Assembly: GCA_963668365.1 (NCBI GenBank)
Contig: OY764266.1
Coordinates: 4,615,236 to 4,679,235, forward strand
DNA length: 64,000 bases
Direction: 5' to 3'
Source of the DNA: VXNE01 sp963668365
GTDB taxonomy: Bacteria; Pseudomonadota; Gammaproteobacteria; Pseudomonadales; Azotimanducaceae
The notes below the pieces were generated by a model, which was given only the letters and a program-made list of their open reading frames with translations, was not told the DNA's origin and did not search any database. Position numbers and translations under genes: made by a program. The first letter of the stretch is position 1; every line of letters begins with the position of its first letter. This document shows, piece by piece, positions 55,719 to 63,415 of this stretch.

Positions 55719-57916
55719 GTCGGCGCAGCCAGTTCGCGCCGGCGCGCCGGTTCCATCGACCAGGGCAGCCACGGCGCGAGGTCTTCCGGCGGCCGGCCGC
55801 CGTTCTGAGCACACGCCTCAAGCCAGCCCTCGAGCCGGCGCAGCACGTCGATGCCGTTCAGGGTCAGGGTGGCGACCGCCGAGCACATGAGCGCCGCGAG
55901 GGTTGCGCCGGTCAGGGAGTCGGAGCCGAACGACAGGCGCCGTGCGATCACCAGTGCCCGGAGCTGCCGCTCGGTAAAATTGTTGTCCATGGGCGTTCGC
56001 GGGTGGTCAACGAACACGCTCAGCCCCTCGCGGTGGTTCACCAGCGAGCGCAGCGCCTTGCCTTCGCGGGCCTCGTCCGGCAGCCCGGCGAGTTCCCGCG
56101 AAGCGCGCTCGAACAGCGCATCGAGCGCGGCTGCAAGTGCAACCTGCGCCGTGTCGAACGCGGCGCTCTGGCACGCAAGGGCGGGATCGTGATGAGAGAG
56201 CCTCACCTTGTTCAGGCGGTAGATCGCGGCGATCCGTTCGAGCCAGGCCCGGCACCAGTTGGCCAGATGGGGCTGGCCGGCGGCGCAGTCGATAACGTCA
56301 CGCCGACTGTGCGCCCAACAGAATGAAAGGATGATCAGGCCCTCGAGCGGCCGCGCCAGCTTCTTGTAGACGCTGTAGCGGTCGCAGACGAACACCGTGC
56401 CGGGGGCGAACTCGCCGAACAGCCGTAGCGCCGCCTCGGCGCTGCGCGAGGGGTCGATGTGGAAGCAGGCCGAGTCCCCGGTGACCGAGGCCCACAGCCA
56501 GGCGCGCCCCGAGCGGCCCTCGCCGCGCAGTTCCTGCACCCGCCAGCCGGTCTCGTCGGCCTGGCGCAGGGTGCATTCATTCCGGTGTGCGCGGATCGCC
56601 TCGGCAATGGGCCCGAACAGCGGCACGAAGCGGGGTGCGCTGTCGGCCAGCGTGCCCGGCGCCACCGGCAACCCCTGGTCGCCCAGCCAGCCCGAGACGC
56701 CATGCAGCGGGCGCCGGCACGCGTAGTGCTCGTAGAGTATGCGCGACCACACGCTCGTGCCGTAAGGCGTGTTCGGGAACAGCCTCGGCACCGGCGGCGC
56801 CGAGACCTCGGCCGGCGAACAGGCGCAGCCGCAACCGCGCCGCCGGCGCGGCCGCCAGATGACGCGGCGGTGGGCGCGTACCTCGATCTCCAACAGCGAC
56901 GACTCGTCGGCGCCGTTGCCCACGTAGGGCTTCCCGCACGATGCGCAGGCGCGTGCCTCGGCCGGCGGGTCGTGCACCTCGACCCGCTCATCGACCCCGG
57001 GGCGTGGCATACGGCCGTGGCCGGGCGCGCCCGGCTGCTGGCCGCGGCAGCGACCGGTGCCCGGCGTCTCCAGCTTCTCGCTGCGCCGCCCGCAGAGCGT
57101 CTTCGACAGCACCGCCGCGGTCGAGCGCAGCTTCGCGAGCTCCGCTTCCAGCGTCCCTACCCGGCCCTGCGATGACTTCGCCCTCCGCCGCAGCCGGGTG
57201 TTCTCCTTCTTCAGCGCGGTGAGCGAGGTCTTCTGATGACGCGACCGGCGCAGCGCCTTGCGCAACTCGGCGTCCCGGGCGGCCGGCGAGAGTGACCGCA
57301 CCTTCTCAAGCGCGCGCAGCAGGCGCGCTTTCAGCCGGCCGTTGAGCTTCCCGGATGTCTTCAGTTCGCGGCGCAGTTGCCGGCACTCCTCCGACAGCGA
57401 CGCGAGTTGGTGCTGCTGGTCGCGCAGGAACCTCGTGCGGTCATAGGCCTGCACGGCGTCGCACAGCAGCCCGCGCAGCGAGCCGTTGTCGATGCGCTCC
57501 TTCCACAGCGCCTTGTTCAGTTGGCGGATCTTGCGCGCCTGAACCTCCGCGCCCGGCACCGCCTTGCGCAACCCCTCGATCTCCATGCGCAACGACATGA
57601 TCGTGCTGCGCCGGCGCGGGTCGACGCCGGCCTCCCGCAGCAACCGGGTCAGGCGCACCACCTCGGACTGAAGGAACAGGGCGCCCTTGGCGACGCGGCG
57701 CACACGTTTCGTTTCCTCGTCCGCCTCCCGACGCTTGCGGCGGGCTGCCTCGAACCGCGACTTCCACGAACCCGCCTCGGTACGGGCGGCCACCTCCGCC
57801 CACTTCAACTCGTCCGCACGCGCTTCCGCATCTTCTGCCCGCTTGAGCGTCCGCTCGTAGAGCAGCCGCCAGTCCGGCTCGGTGAAAGGGTCGAGTTCCT
57901 TGTCCCCATGCGCCAT
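55715..57916 (-). CDS. IS66-family transposase
   Basis: A 733-residue transposase, longer than the usual ~520. The N-terminal ~230 residues are a long Arg-rich coiled coil (TLKRAEDAEARADELKWAEV and on). A zinc-finger-like ACASCGKPYVGNG precedes the DDE core: TLRQADETGWRVQEL, TVFVCDRYSVYKKLARP, ILSFCWAHSRRDVIDCAAG and DNNFTERQLRALVIARR, which are IS66 (DDE_Tnp_IS66) motifs. The frame is intact. The stop overlaps the druA-like GTG. Confidence 0.92.
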   Translation of the reverse strand: MAHGDKELDPFTEPDWRLLYERTLKRAEDAEARADELKWAEVAARTEAGSWKSRFEAARRKRREADEETKRVRRVAKGALFLQSEVVRLTRLLREAGVDPRRRSTIMSLRMEIEGLRKAVPGAEVQARKIRQLNKALWKERIDNGSLRGLLCDAVQAYDRTRFLRDQQHQLASLSEECRQLRRELKTSGKLNGRLKARLLRALEKVRSLSPAARDAELRKALRRSRHQKTSLTALKKENTRLRRRAKSSQGRVGTLEAELAKLRSTAAVLSKTLCGRRSEKLETPGTGRCRGQQPGAPGHGRMPRPGVDERVEVHDPPAEARACASCGKPYVGNGADESSLLEIEVRAHRRVIWRPRRRRGCGCACSPAEVSAPPVPRLFPNTPYGTSVWSRILYEHYACRRPLHGVSGWLGDQGLPVAPGTLADSAPRFVPLFGPIAEAIRAHRNECTLRQADETGWRVQELRGEGRSGRAWLWASVTGDSACFHIDPSRSAEAALRLFGEFAPGTVFVCDRYSVYKKLARPLEGLIILSFCWAHSRRDVIDCAAGQPHLANWCRAWLERIAAIYRLNKVRLSHHDPALACQSAAFDTAQVALAAALDALFERASRELAGLPDEAREGKALRSLVNHREGLSVFVDHPRTPMDNNFTERQLRALVIARRLSFGSDSLTGATLAALMCSAVATLTLNGIDVLRRLEGWLEACAQNGGRPPEDLAPWLPWSMEPARRRELAAPT

Positions 57917-58001
57917 GGCGCTCCACCATAGCGCAGCGCCGAAGTCGTTACCAGCACCAAAAGCTATTCATCACGGGGCGACCGAACGCTTACGACCAAA
58001 G

Positions 58002-58090
58002 ACCTCTCGCCGGCAATGCAACGTTTCCAGAGTGAGTGCACGACAGATGACCCGTATTCGGCTCCATCATCTACATTGTCACCATCCTGA
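58002..58090 (+). pseudogene. HEPN-like gene, 3' part (beyond IS66-type element)
   Basis: Continuation of the frame at 54425-54791. After the duplicated GACCAAAG it encodes DLSPAMQRFQSECTTDDPYS and a Ser/Pro-rich end with a stop at 58088-58090. It has no start of its own. It supports the exact insertion point of the element and shows that the natural C-terminus was ~30 residues longer than the truncated version. Confidence 0.7.
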
Positions 58091-58107
58091 TCTGCATCAA
58101 GAACCGC

Positions 58108-58884
58108 ATGACCAGAACTACTAGCTTGCCACCATCGACGCCGAGAGACATTCGCATCGGCGCCACCGACCCAGCCGATGTCGCGTTTCCGCTGCGCTGG
58201 GGCATCATCGGCGCCGGGCGGATTTCCGCGCAATGGGCCATGTGCCTGCATGCGTGCGCGTGCGCGACGGTCGCCGCCATTGCTGCGCGTTCAGTTGACC
58301 GCGCGCGCGAATTCGCCGAGAAGTACGGCGTCGCTTCGGCATACGGCAGCTACGCCGAGATGGTGGAATCGCCGGACATCGACATCGTCTATATCGGAAC
58401 CATCAACCCGCTGCACAAGGAGCACAGCATCCTCGCCATCGAGGCCGGCAAGCACGTGTTGTGCGAAAAGCCCCTTGCCGAAACTGGGGCTGACGGCCGC
58501 GCCATGTACGCGGCGGCGGAAGAACGTGGCGTCATGCCGCAGGACGCCGTTTGGACCCGGTTCTTTCCCGCGGTGGAGCATGCGCGGATGCTGATCGAGA
58601 CGGGCGCCATCGGCGAGGTTCTCCTCGTGCAATCCGATTTCGGCGATCCGATCTATACAGTCCAGGCTGCCCCGTTGGCGTTTGGCTCTGACGCGACGCC
58701 GACGGGAATCACCGCCGCAGGCCGCAGACCCGGCGGTGCCATCGTCTCGTACGGCTCCGACAAGTGCGCGGTGCTAACGTTCCCGCCGATGCCGTCGGAG
58801 TTCGTGGAAACGACAGAGATCATCGGTCGCGAGGATGCTGACCGCATCCAGTTCGCGACGCGTCACAAGCTGTCACCCGACTAG
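58108..58884 (+). CDS. Gfo/Idh/MocA-type oxidoreductase, shortened
   Basis: A 258-residue dehydrogenase-like protein (usual length ~330-390). The Rossmann start is WGIIGAGRISAQWAMCLHAC. The cofactor/active-site block is GKHVLCEKPLAETGADGRAM, and the later WTRFFPAVEHARMLIETGAI resembles dihydrodiol/xylose dehydrogenases. The C-terminal domain seems collapsed: DPIYTVQAAPLAFGSDATPT runs soon into GGAIVSYGSDKCAVLTFPP and the frame ends at 58884. Several helices and strands expected in this region are missing, so it is probably non-functional or altered. Confidence 0.65.
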   Translation: MTRTTSLPPSTPRDIRIGATDPADVAFPLRWGIIGAGRISAQWAMCLHACACATVAAIAARSVDRAREFAEKYGVASAYGSYAEMVESPDIDIVYIGTINPLHKEHSILAIEAGKHVLCEKPLAETGADGRAMYAAAEERGVMPQDAVWTRFFPAVEHARMLIETGAIGEVLLVQSDFGDPIYTVQAAPLAFGSDATPTGITAAGRRPGGAIVSYGSDKCAVLTFPPMPSEFVETTEIIGREDADRIQFATRHKLSPD

Positions 58885-58894
58885 CCGCCCCACC

Positions 58895-60370
58895 TCAATC
58901 GCCCAGTGTCGCAACGCATTGCTCGAACTCACGCTTCAGCAACCGGCCTTGCGCCTCATCAATCTCCAGCCCGACGAACAGTCTCACGGCCCACAGACGT
59001 TTGTACTGGCTTGTCGACAACCCGCACTCCCGCGCTGTCATACGGTCCTCGACTTCGCGAAGCGTTAGGTCCTCGCCACGCCATCGGACGTTCATACGCC
59101 CGCCCTTCATCGTCATCGTCAGCGAAGGCACATAGAGCAACACGTTGCCCGGGCGACAACGGATCGTGCCCGCTAGGTGATTCTCTAGATCCCGTCTGTA
59201 TTCCGGCTGTCGAAGTTGCTCCACCACCCCCTTGATGTCCTCTTCGCCGCACGAACCGAGCACAGTGGCGAACCTCGCCTCGTCGTACACCGCTAGGAGC
59301 TGATGCAGCCTTCGATATTTCAGAAGCGTTGCCAGCCCCACCGCCGACCCGCAATCAACGACGTTGCGACCGCTTTCCTCCTCCCACGCACACAGCTCCT
59401 TCAACACCGTGTCGTCGGACTCGTAATACAGCCAAGCATCGCCGCGCTGCGTCGCGTGGCATTCCTGATAGGCCCTGAACAGCATCGCGCAGGTCGCCAG
59501 TTTCACCGGGTGGAACAAAGCCATCTCCGCGATAGTCAAGGTCGCCTTGAGTAACTTCAAGAGATCACCAAGCGACTCTTTAACGTGATCCCCGTTGCCT
59601 TCACCCATCTGGAGGAAAAGACGGCGTGTTGCTGGGCGGCTTCCATACTCATCGTCGGCGTTGGACGACCCAAGGCGCAGGTCGTCCAAGTATCGGTGTT
59701 CAAGCCGATTCCCTATGTTGCAGAAGTAGCTGTCTCTCTCCAGATAGTCGAGCAGGTCAGCACAAACACCTTCGCTCACTAAGTCGTGGATGAATGTCTC
59801 GTCCTCTCGGCTCCCACCCAAAACCCTCGCATCATCGTTGGACCACAGACCGATCAGCATGAGTCGTTCGTAGAACCGACCGGACTCCATTCCCCGTAGA
59901 ATCAAGCCGATCTCGCTGTCCGGGCCGAGGAAGTGGGCAATTCGCGCTCCGTTCCTGTCATGTCTATCGTGTAGTTGGTACTCGTCCTCGAACGTATGTC
60001 CGAATGGGACATGCGCGATGTCATGAAGGAGCGCATACATCCGCGCAAGCTTACGTTGTTCTAACGATATCGGCGGCCCGTCGGCGCCCGTCATGTTCTT
60101 CGCCAATGCCCGAACCATCTTGTCCGCCATCGCCAGCGTCCCTAACGAATGATCGAATCGCGTGTGAAGCGCCGTCGGATACAAGAGGTTGACGGTTCCC
60201 AATTGCCTCACTCCGCGCAGGCGCTGGAAGTCTCTGGCATCAACGACCGCCGCCTCAGCCGCCGTAAGATGGACGTCACCAGTCACCGCGATGCGAATCG
60301 TTCGCTTGAAATCTAGGTCGTCCGACGAGCCCTCCTCCGTGTTGTCCTTTCCCATAGTCCCCGTCTCCAC
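58895..60370 (-). CDS. HD-domain dNTP triphosphohydrolase-like protein
   Basis: A 491-residue HD-superfamily phosphohydrolase of the SAMHD1/dGTPase type. VDARDFQRLRGVRQLGTVNL, LYPTALHTRFDHSLGTLAMA (metal His), YALLHDIAHVPFGHTFED (HD pair) and SEGVCADLLDYLERDSYFC (late Asp) are in the usual order. Related enzymes hydrolyse dNTPs, and some deplete nucleotides to stop phage. The C-terminal ~150 residues are variable. It stands on the same strand as the DCD-like/PurZ-like/kinase genes upstream, with a DUF7002-like gene in the opposite direction between them. Confidence 0.83.
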   Translation of the reverse strand: METGTMGKDNTEEGSSDDLDFKRTIRIAVTGDVHLTAAEAAVVDARDFQRLRGVRQLGTVNLLYPTALHTRFDHSLGTLAMADKMVRALAKNMTGADGPPISLEQRKLARMYALLHDIAHVPFGHTFEDEYQLHDRHDRNGARIAHFLGPDSEIGLILRGMESGRFYERLMLIGLWSNDDARVLGGSREDETFIHDLVSEGVCADLLDYLERDSYFCNIGNRLEHRYLDDLRLGSSNADDEYGSRPATRRLFLQMGEGNGDHVKESLGDLLKLLKATLTIAEMALFHPVKLATCAMLFRAYQECHATQRGDAWLYYESDDTVLKELCAWEEESGRNVVDCGSAVGLATLLKYRRLHQLLAVYDEARFATVLGSCGEEDIKGVVEQLRQPEYRRDLENHLAGTIRCRPGNVLLYVPSLTMTMKGGRMNVRWRGEDLTLREVEDRMTARECGLSTSQYKRLWAVRLFVGLEIDEAQGRLLKREFEQCVATLGD

Positions 60371-60684
60371 CGACTAGTTACGTGTGCGTTCGATCACGCC
60401 AATTCCGATACCGCCGTCCTGCAAATGGATAACATCAGCGGCCCTGCCTGTGCTCATGACTGCTCATTCGCCAGTAGCGGTGGTAAGGTTACTTGGATGG
60501 ATTTGAAAGGTACTCGTCGACTTCGCCCCGTTGGAACTACCCATCGCTCGGTAGCCCGCACTGACGTTCCCCGCGCCCGCATGAAGTCATTGCCCGACTT
60601 TCAACCGATTTACCGGGCGACCACTAACCCCGTCGCAAAAGGTGTCCCGGACGCCAAATCTCGCCATTTGCAACGACCCGTCAA
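60371..60684. other. Gap between the HD hydrolase and DUF7002-like genes
   Basis: This 314-base divergent gap must contain promoters for both neighbours. An 87-codon frame crosses it but has no coding character. I see no clear repeat, hairpin or consensus promoter. Confidence 0.35.
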
Positions 60685-61350
60685 GTGAACCGATCAGAAC
60701 TCGAGCACTTCTTGGGGAAATATCCGTGTTTGTACCACTTCGCCGAATCCGGCGCTTGGGAAGGCATTCAGCTCAACGGCCTGCTCAGTACATCCGCATT
60801 GCTGGATCTCTATAGCGTCAGCGGGGACAGGCGACTCCATCTTGAGTCGACGAAAAGGTCGAAAACGGAACACCTAACAAAGGTTGGCTTGCCTGACGCG
60901 TTCATCCGGGACCAGCACGCCATCAACGAGACAAACCTTCGACTGGCGCTAACTGATGGCATCACGCCCCAAGAATGGTATGAATTCCTGAACTGCAAGG
61001 TGTTTTTCTGGGCTGAGCCTGACCGGCTCTACGGTATGGCAAAGGCGTACACTCACAGCGACTATGAGGTGATCGTGCTCGACACCCGCCGCTTCGTGGC
61101 AGCGTACCGCGAACGCATCCGCTTATCCCACATGAATAGCGGAGCGACGAGATTACCCAGCCACCGCCGGGGTTATGCTAAGTTTTGCCGGATTGAAGAC
61201 TATCCGTACGCGAAGCGGCGGAAGAAAGTTGCGGAAATTTGCGTCGACATCAATATCCCAGATGTCGTGCGATTCGTCAGGTGCGTCCGTCGGCTCAAAG
61301 GTTCAACTTGGGGATCGACGATCTACTCCCCGGGTTCCCCATTGGCTTGA
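60685..61350 (+). CDS. DUF7002-like protein
   Basis: A 221-residue cytosolic protein. LEHFLGKYPCLYHFAESGAW, GLLSTSALLDLYSVSGDRR, AFIRDQHAINETNLRLALTD and GITPQEWYEFLNCKVFFWAE match proteins of the DUF7002 type as I remember them. The CLYHFAESG...GLLSTSAL start resembles the N-terminal strand-loop of some ADP-ribosyltransferase-like domains, but I cannot show an active site. It starts at GTG and ends convergent with, and overlapping by 28 bases, the DCD-like gene. It sits inside the nucleotide-metabolism island and could be a regulator or effector. Confidence 0.65.
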   Translation: MNRSELEHFLGKYPCLYHFAESGAWEGIQLNGLLSTSALLDLYSVSGDRRLHLESTKRSKTEHLTKVGLPDAFIRDQHAINETNLRLALTDGITPQEWYEFLNCKVFFWAEPDRLYGMAKAYTHSDYEVIVLDTRRFVAAYRERIRLSHMNSGATRLPSHRRGYAKFCRIEDYPYAKRRKKVAEICVDINIPDVVRFVRCVRRLKGSTWGSTIYSPGSPLA

Positions 61351-62348
61351 TCATCGCTGTCTTCAACAACGGAATCGTCGTCTGAAGCACCCTGGCCGTA
61401 ACCAGTTGGTTCTTGGATTGAACGTCGCATGGCAGCACGCCTCGCTTCCGCATCGTGGGTCGATGCCCCACTCCCTATGGGCGACAACCCCATCTCGCGT
61501 TCAATCCGATCAAGACGAGTATCGATGCCGCTCACCATTTCGCTGTTGCTTTGAAACAGTTGATACGCCGAAAAAATGAGTGCTGCGATCCCGGCCACAA
61601 CACCCAAACCACCCCAGACTGTCCGGTTTGCCGACCGGTCGGCAGCCAGTCTACTGGCCTTAGCTTGGTTGCGTGAATCTTCCAAGGCACCCTTGAAGGC
61701 ACTGATGACGCCTTGGTTCCAAACCTCGGCCTTCACGAAGTACTTCTTTGCATCCAAGTTCCGTTTCTGGGGATCGAACACCACCAGTTCATCGGGTGGA
61801 GAATCGCTAAGCTTCTCGGTCGATCGGCTCCAGTATTCATGGTGCGTCAGCTTTGTAAATTCGACCCAAAGGAGCTTGTCACCACCCTCGACCACGTAGT
61901 CGTTGTCGGTGAGGTTGTGCAGCGGGATGAGCAGCGGGCCCACAAACCCGGGGTCCACTATCGGCCCGGTTCCGAGCAGAATTCCTTTGTGAACGTATCG
62001 GATGTGGAGGTTGAAACGAGCGGCGATATATTGTGGGAGACGAAACACCTCCTTGGTCTCCAAGTAGGTGATGGAGTTCGCCTGGATTCTGACCCATTCC
62101 CCCTCTAATATCGGTCTAGGGAATAGGCGGCGTGAATCCCCCTTTTGTTCCCACGAGTGTAACGTACCGAGTAGCCTTATCGTATACGTTGCAGGGTTTA
62201 GCAACTCCTTGTCCTTACTGAACGGGTGCACCAAGCAACCCTTGTTAGCGTATCGGGCGATGTCCCAAGAGTTGAGCAGTGACGGCACCACCTCCGGGAA
62301 TGGGTCGATGGAATAGTGAAGGCTCTTCGTCCAGTCGTCATCGGGCAT
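61323..62348 (-). CDS. Membrane-anchored dCTP deaminase/dUTPase-fold protein
   Basis: A 341-residue protein. Residues ~35-200 show the dCTP deaminase/dUTPase fold: LLNPATYTIRLLGTLHSW, TYLETKEVFRLPQYIAARFN, LGTGPIVDPGFVGPLLIPLH and GDKLLWVEFTKLT. In dCTP deaminase a catalytic Glu lies in LELSN after the PGF(x)G turn; here the stretch reads LLIPLHN, so the Glu seems to be missing. A membrane helix follows (VWGGLGVVAGIAALIFSAYQ), then an acidic, disordered tail. It may bind a nucleotide rather than deaminate it. The start overlaps the PurZ-like gene by 11 bases. Confidence 0.78.
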   Translation of the reverse strand: MPDDDWTKSLHYSIDPFPEVVPSLLNSWDIARYANKGCLVHPFSKDKELLNPATYTIRLLGTLHSWEQKGDSRRLFPRPILEGEWVRIQANSITYLETKEVFRLPQYIAARFNLHIRYVHKGILLGTGPIVDPGFVGPLLIPLHNLTDNDYVVEGGDKLLWVEFTKLTHHEYWSRSTEKLSDSPPDELVVFDPQKRNLDAKKYFVKAEVWNQGVISAFKGALEDSRNQAKASRLAADRSANRTVWGGLGVVAGIAALIFSAYQLFQSNSEMVSGIDTRLDRIEREMGLSPIGSGASTHDAEARRAAMRRSIQEPTGYGQGASDDDSVVEDSDDQANGEPGE

Positions 62349-63414
62349 GGCGTGGTCCTTCGAATTCTCCGGGCGCGCCTGATCGCGCGCGTCTACTGGG
62401 CGCCGGACGGGTAGGCGTTCGGCGCGCCGCATGGCGTTTCACGAGGTCAAATGGCGACATACCCAGCCAGTCCACCCGCCGCCCGATCAATGCCTCTACT
62501 TTTTCCACGAACTCGGCAGGCCCTGCGCCGACGTAGTCCACATGGTTGAGTACGATGCAGGTCGGCGCGTTGGCGGCTATCGCCGCGCGGACGACTTCGG
62601 CATCAAACTGCGCGACGCGCCGGACACGCCCCGTTACGGTCGTGCGCTCTGCAAGATGTGGTTGTCCCGTCAGCTGGCCGACCTCTTCCCACGTCGTTTC
62701 CTTCGGAATCGGGCCGGAGTCGCCAGCGACTCGAATCGGGTACGCGCGGATTACTAGAACTACCTCGTCCACGTCCAAGGGACTGAGAGCTGCTTCAGCT
62801 ACGAACGTCGCCGCAGTGGTATCTCGGCTCGTAACCTTGGGATAGTCCGGCGACTGCAGGTTTGACAATCCGAATCCTTGCGTTCCTTCCACAATGACCC
62901 GTTCGCCGCGGTCCAAAGCCGGTCTCAAGATGTCACGGACCGGTTCAGAGATGAACCGGCGGAGAAACGTGTGGCGGTGGGCGAGATTGTCGCAGGATAG
63001 GCGTTCCATTCGCTCAACAAGAGCAGCGCCAGTCCCGCTCGCCGTCGAGCCGATCCGTTGCGCGATGCCGGTAGCCGCCTCACGGTTTCTATGCCGTTCG
63101 GTAATGACGAACGCCATCGGATCGATACGCAGGCGTTGCGGCGACAGCCCGATGCGTTCGAGTTCGCCGCGCAAAACATCCGGATCGATCAGGCAACCGG
63201 GGCCGAGCACGCAAAGGACATCTGGCAGGAGAGCTGCCGTCGGCAGGTGGCGGAAGGCCTGCTTGCAGCCGGTCGAGTCATACGCGGTATGCCCAGCATT
63301 GGATCCCCCGACGCGAACCGCGATCGAGGCTCCGGTCCGGTTCGCCAAGATGTACGCGACCTTGCCCTTGCCCTCGGATCCAAACTGGCCGCCGACGACG
63401 ACTGTCACCGGCAA
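62338..63414 (-). CDS. Adenylosuccinate synthetase homologue, PurZ-like
   Basis: A 358-residue member of the PurA superfamily, much shorter than bacterial PurA (~430) and nearer in length to archaeal PurA and viral PurZ. The P-loop reads VGGQFGSEGKGKVAYILANR, with Ser where PurA has the catalytic Asp (GDEGKGK). VRVGGSNAGHTAYD keeps the catalytic His. QRIGSTASGTGAALVERMER, VEGTQGFGLSNLQSPDYPKV and AYPIRVAGDSGPIP follow the archaeal/PurZ style. I place the start at the TTG (63414) after GGAGGGG, two bases after the kinase stop. PurZ makes a 2-aminoadenine nucleotide precursor from dGMP. The substrate here is unproven. Confidence 0.82.
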   Translation of the reverse strand: MPVTVVVGGQFGSEGKGKVAYILANRTGASIAVRVGGSNAGHTAYDSTGCKQAFRHLPTAALLPDVLCVLGPGCLIDPDVLRGELERIGLSPQRLRIDPMAFVITERHRNREAATGIAQRIGSTASGTGAALVERMERLSCDNLAHRHTFLRRFISEPVRDILRPALDRGERVIVEGTQGFGLSNLQSPDYPKVTSRDTTAATFVAEAALSPLDVDEVVLVIRAYPIRVAGDSGPIPKETTWEEVGQLTGQPHLAERTTVTGRVRRVAQFDAEVVRAAIAANAPTCIVLNHVDYVGAGPAEFVEKVEALIGRRVDWLGMSPFDLVKRHAARRTPTRPAPSRRARSGAPGEFEGPRHAR

Positions 63415-63415
63415 G

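Larger units (their letters stand above)
54792..57993. mobile_element. IS66-type element with DruA-like gene
   Basis: A 3202-base element with inverted repeats beginning GTAAGCGTTCGGTCG at both ends (left from 54792, right ending 57993). Beyond that the repeat continues imperfectly for ~12 more bases. It is flanked by the 8-base direct repeat GACCAAAG (54784-54791 and 57994-58001), as expected for IS66. It carries two coupled genes on the minus strand, a 733-residue transposase and a DruA/DUF4338-type protein. It has no tnpA/tnpB pair. Confidence 0.9.

Noticed and set aside
60425..60688. 87-codon plus-strand frame upstream of the DUF7002-like gene
   Set aside because: No similarity, no ribosome site and irregular composition; more likely non-coding.
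62338..63414. Housekeeping purA
   Set aside because: The length (~358), Ser in the P-loop and coupling with a kinase and DCD-like gene do not fit ordinary bacterial purA, although this cannot be excluded without a tree.
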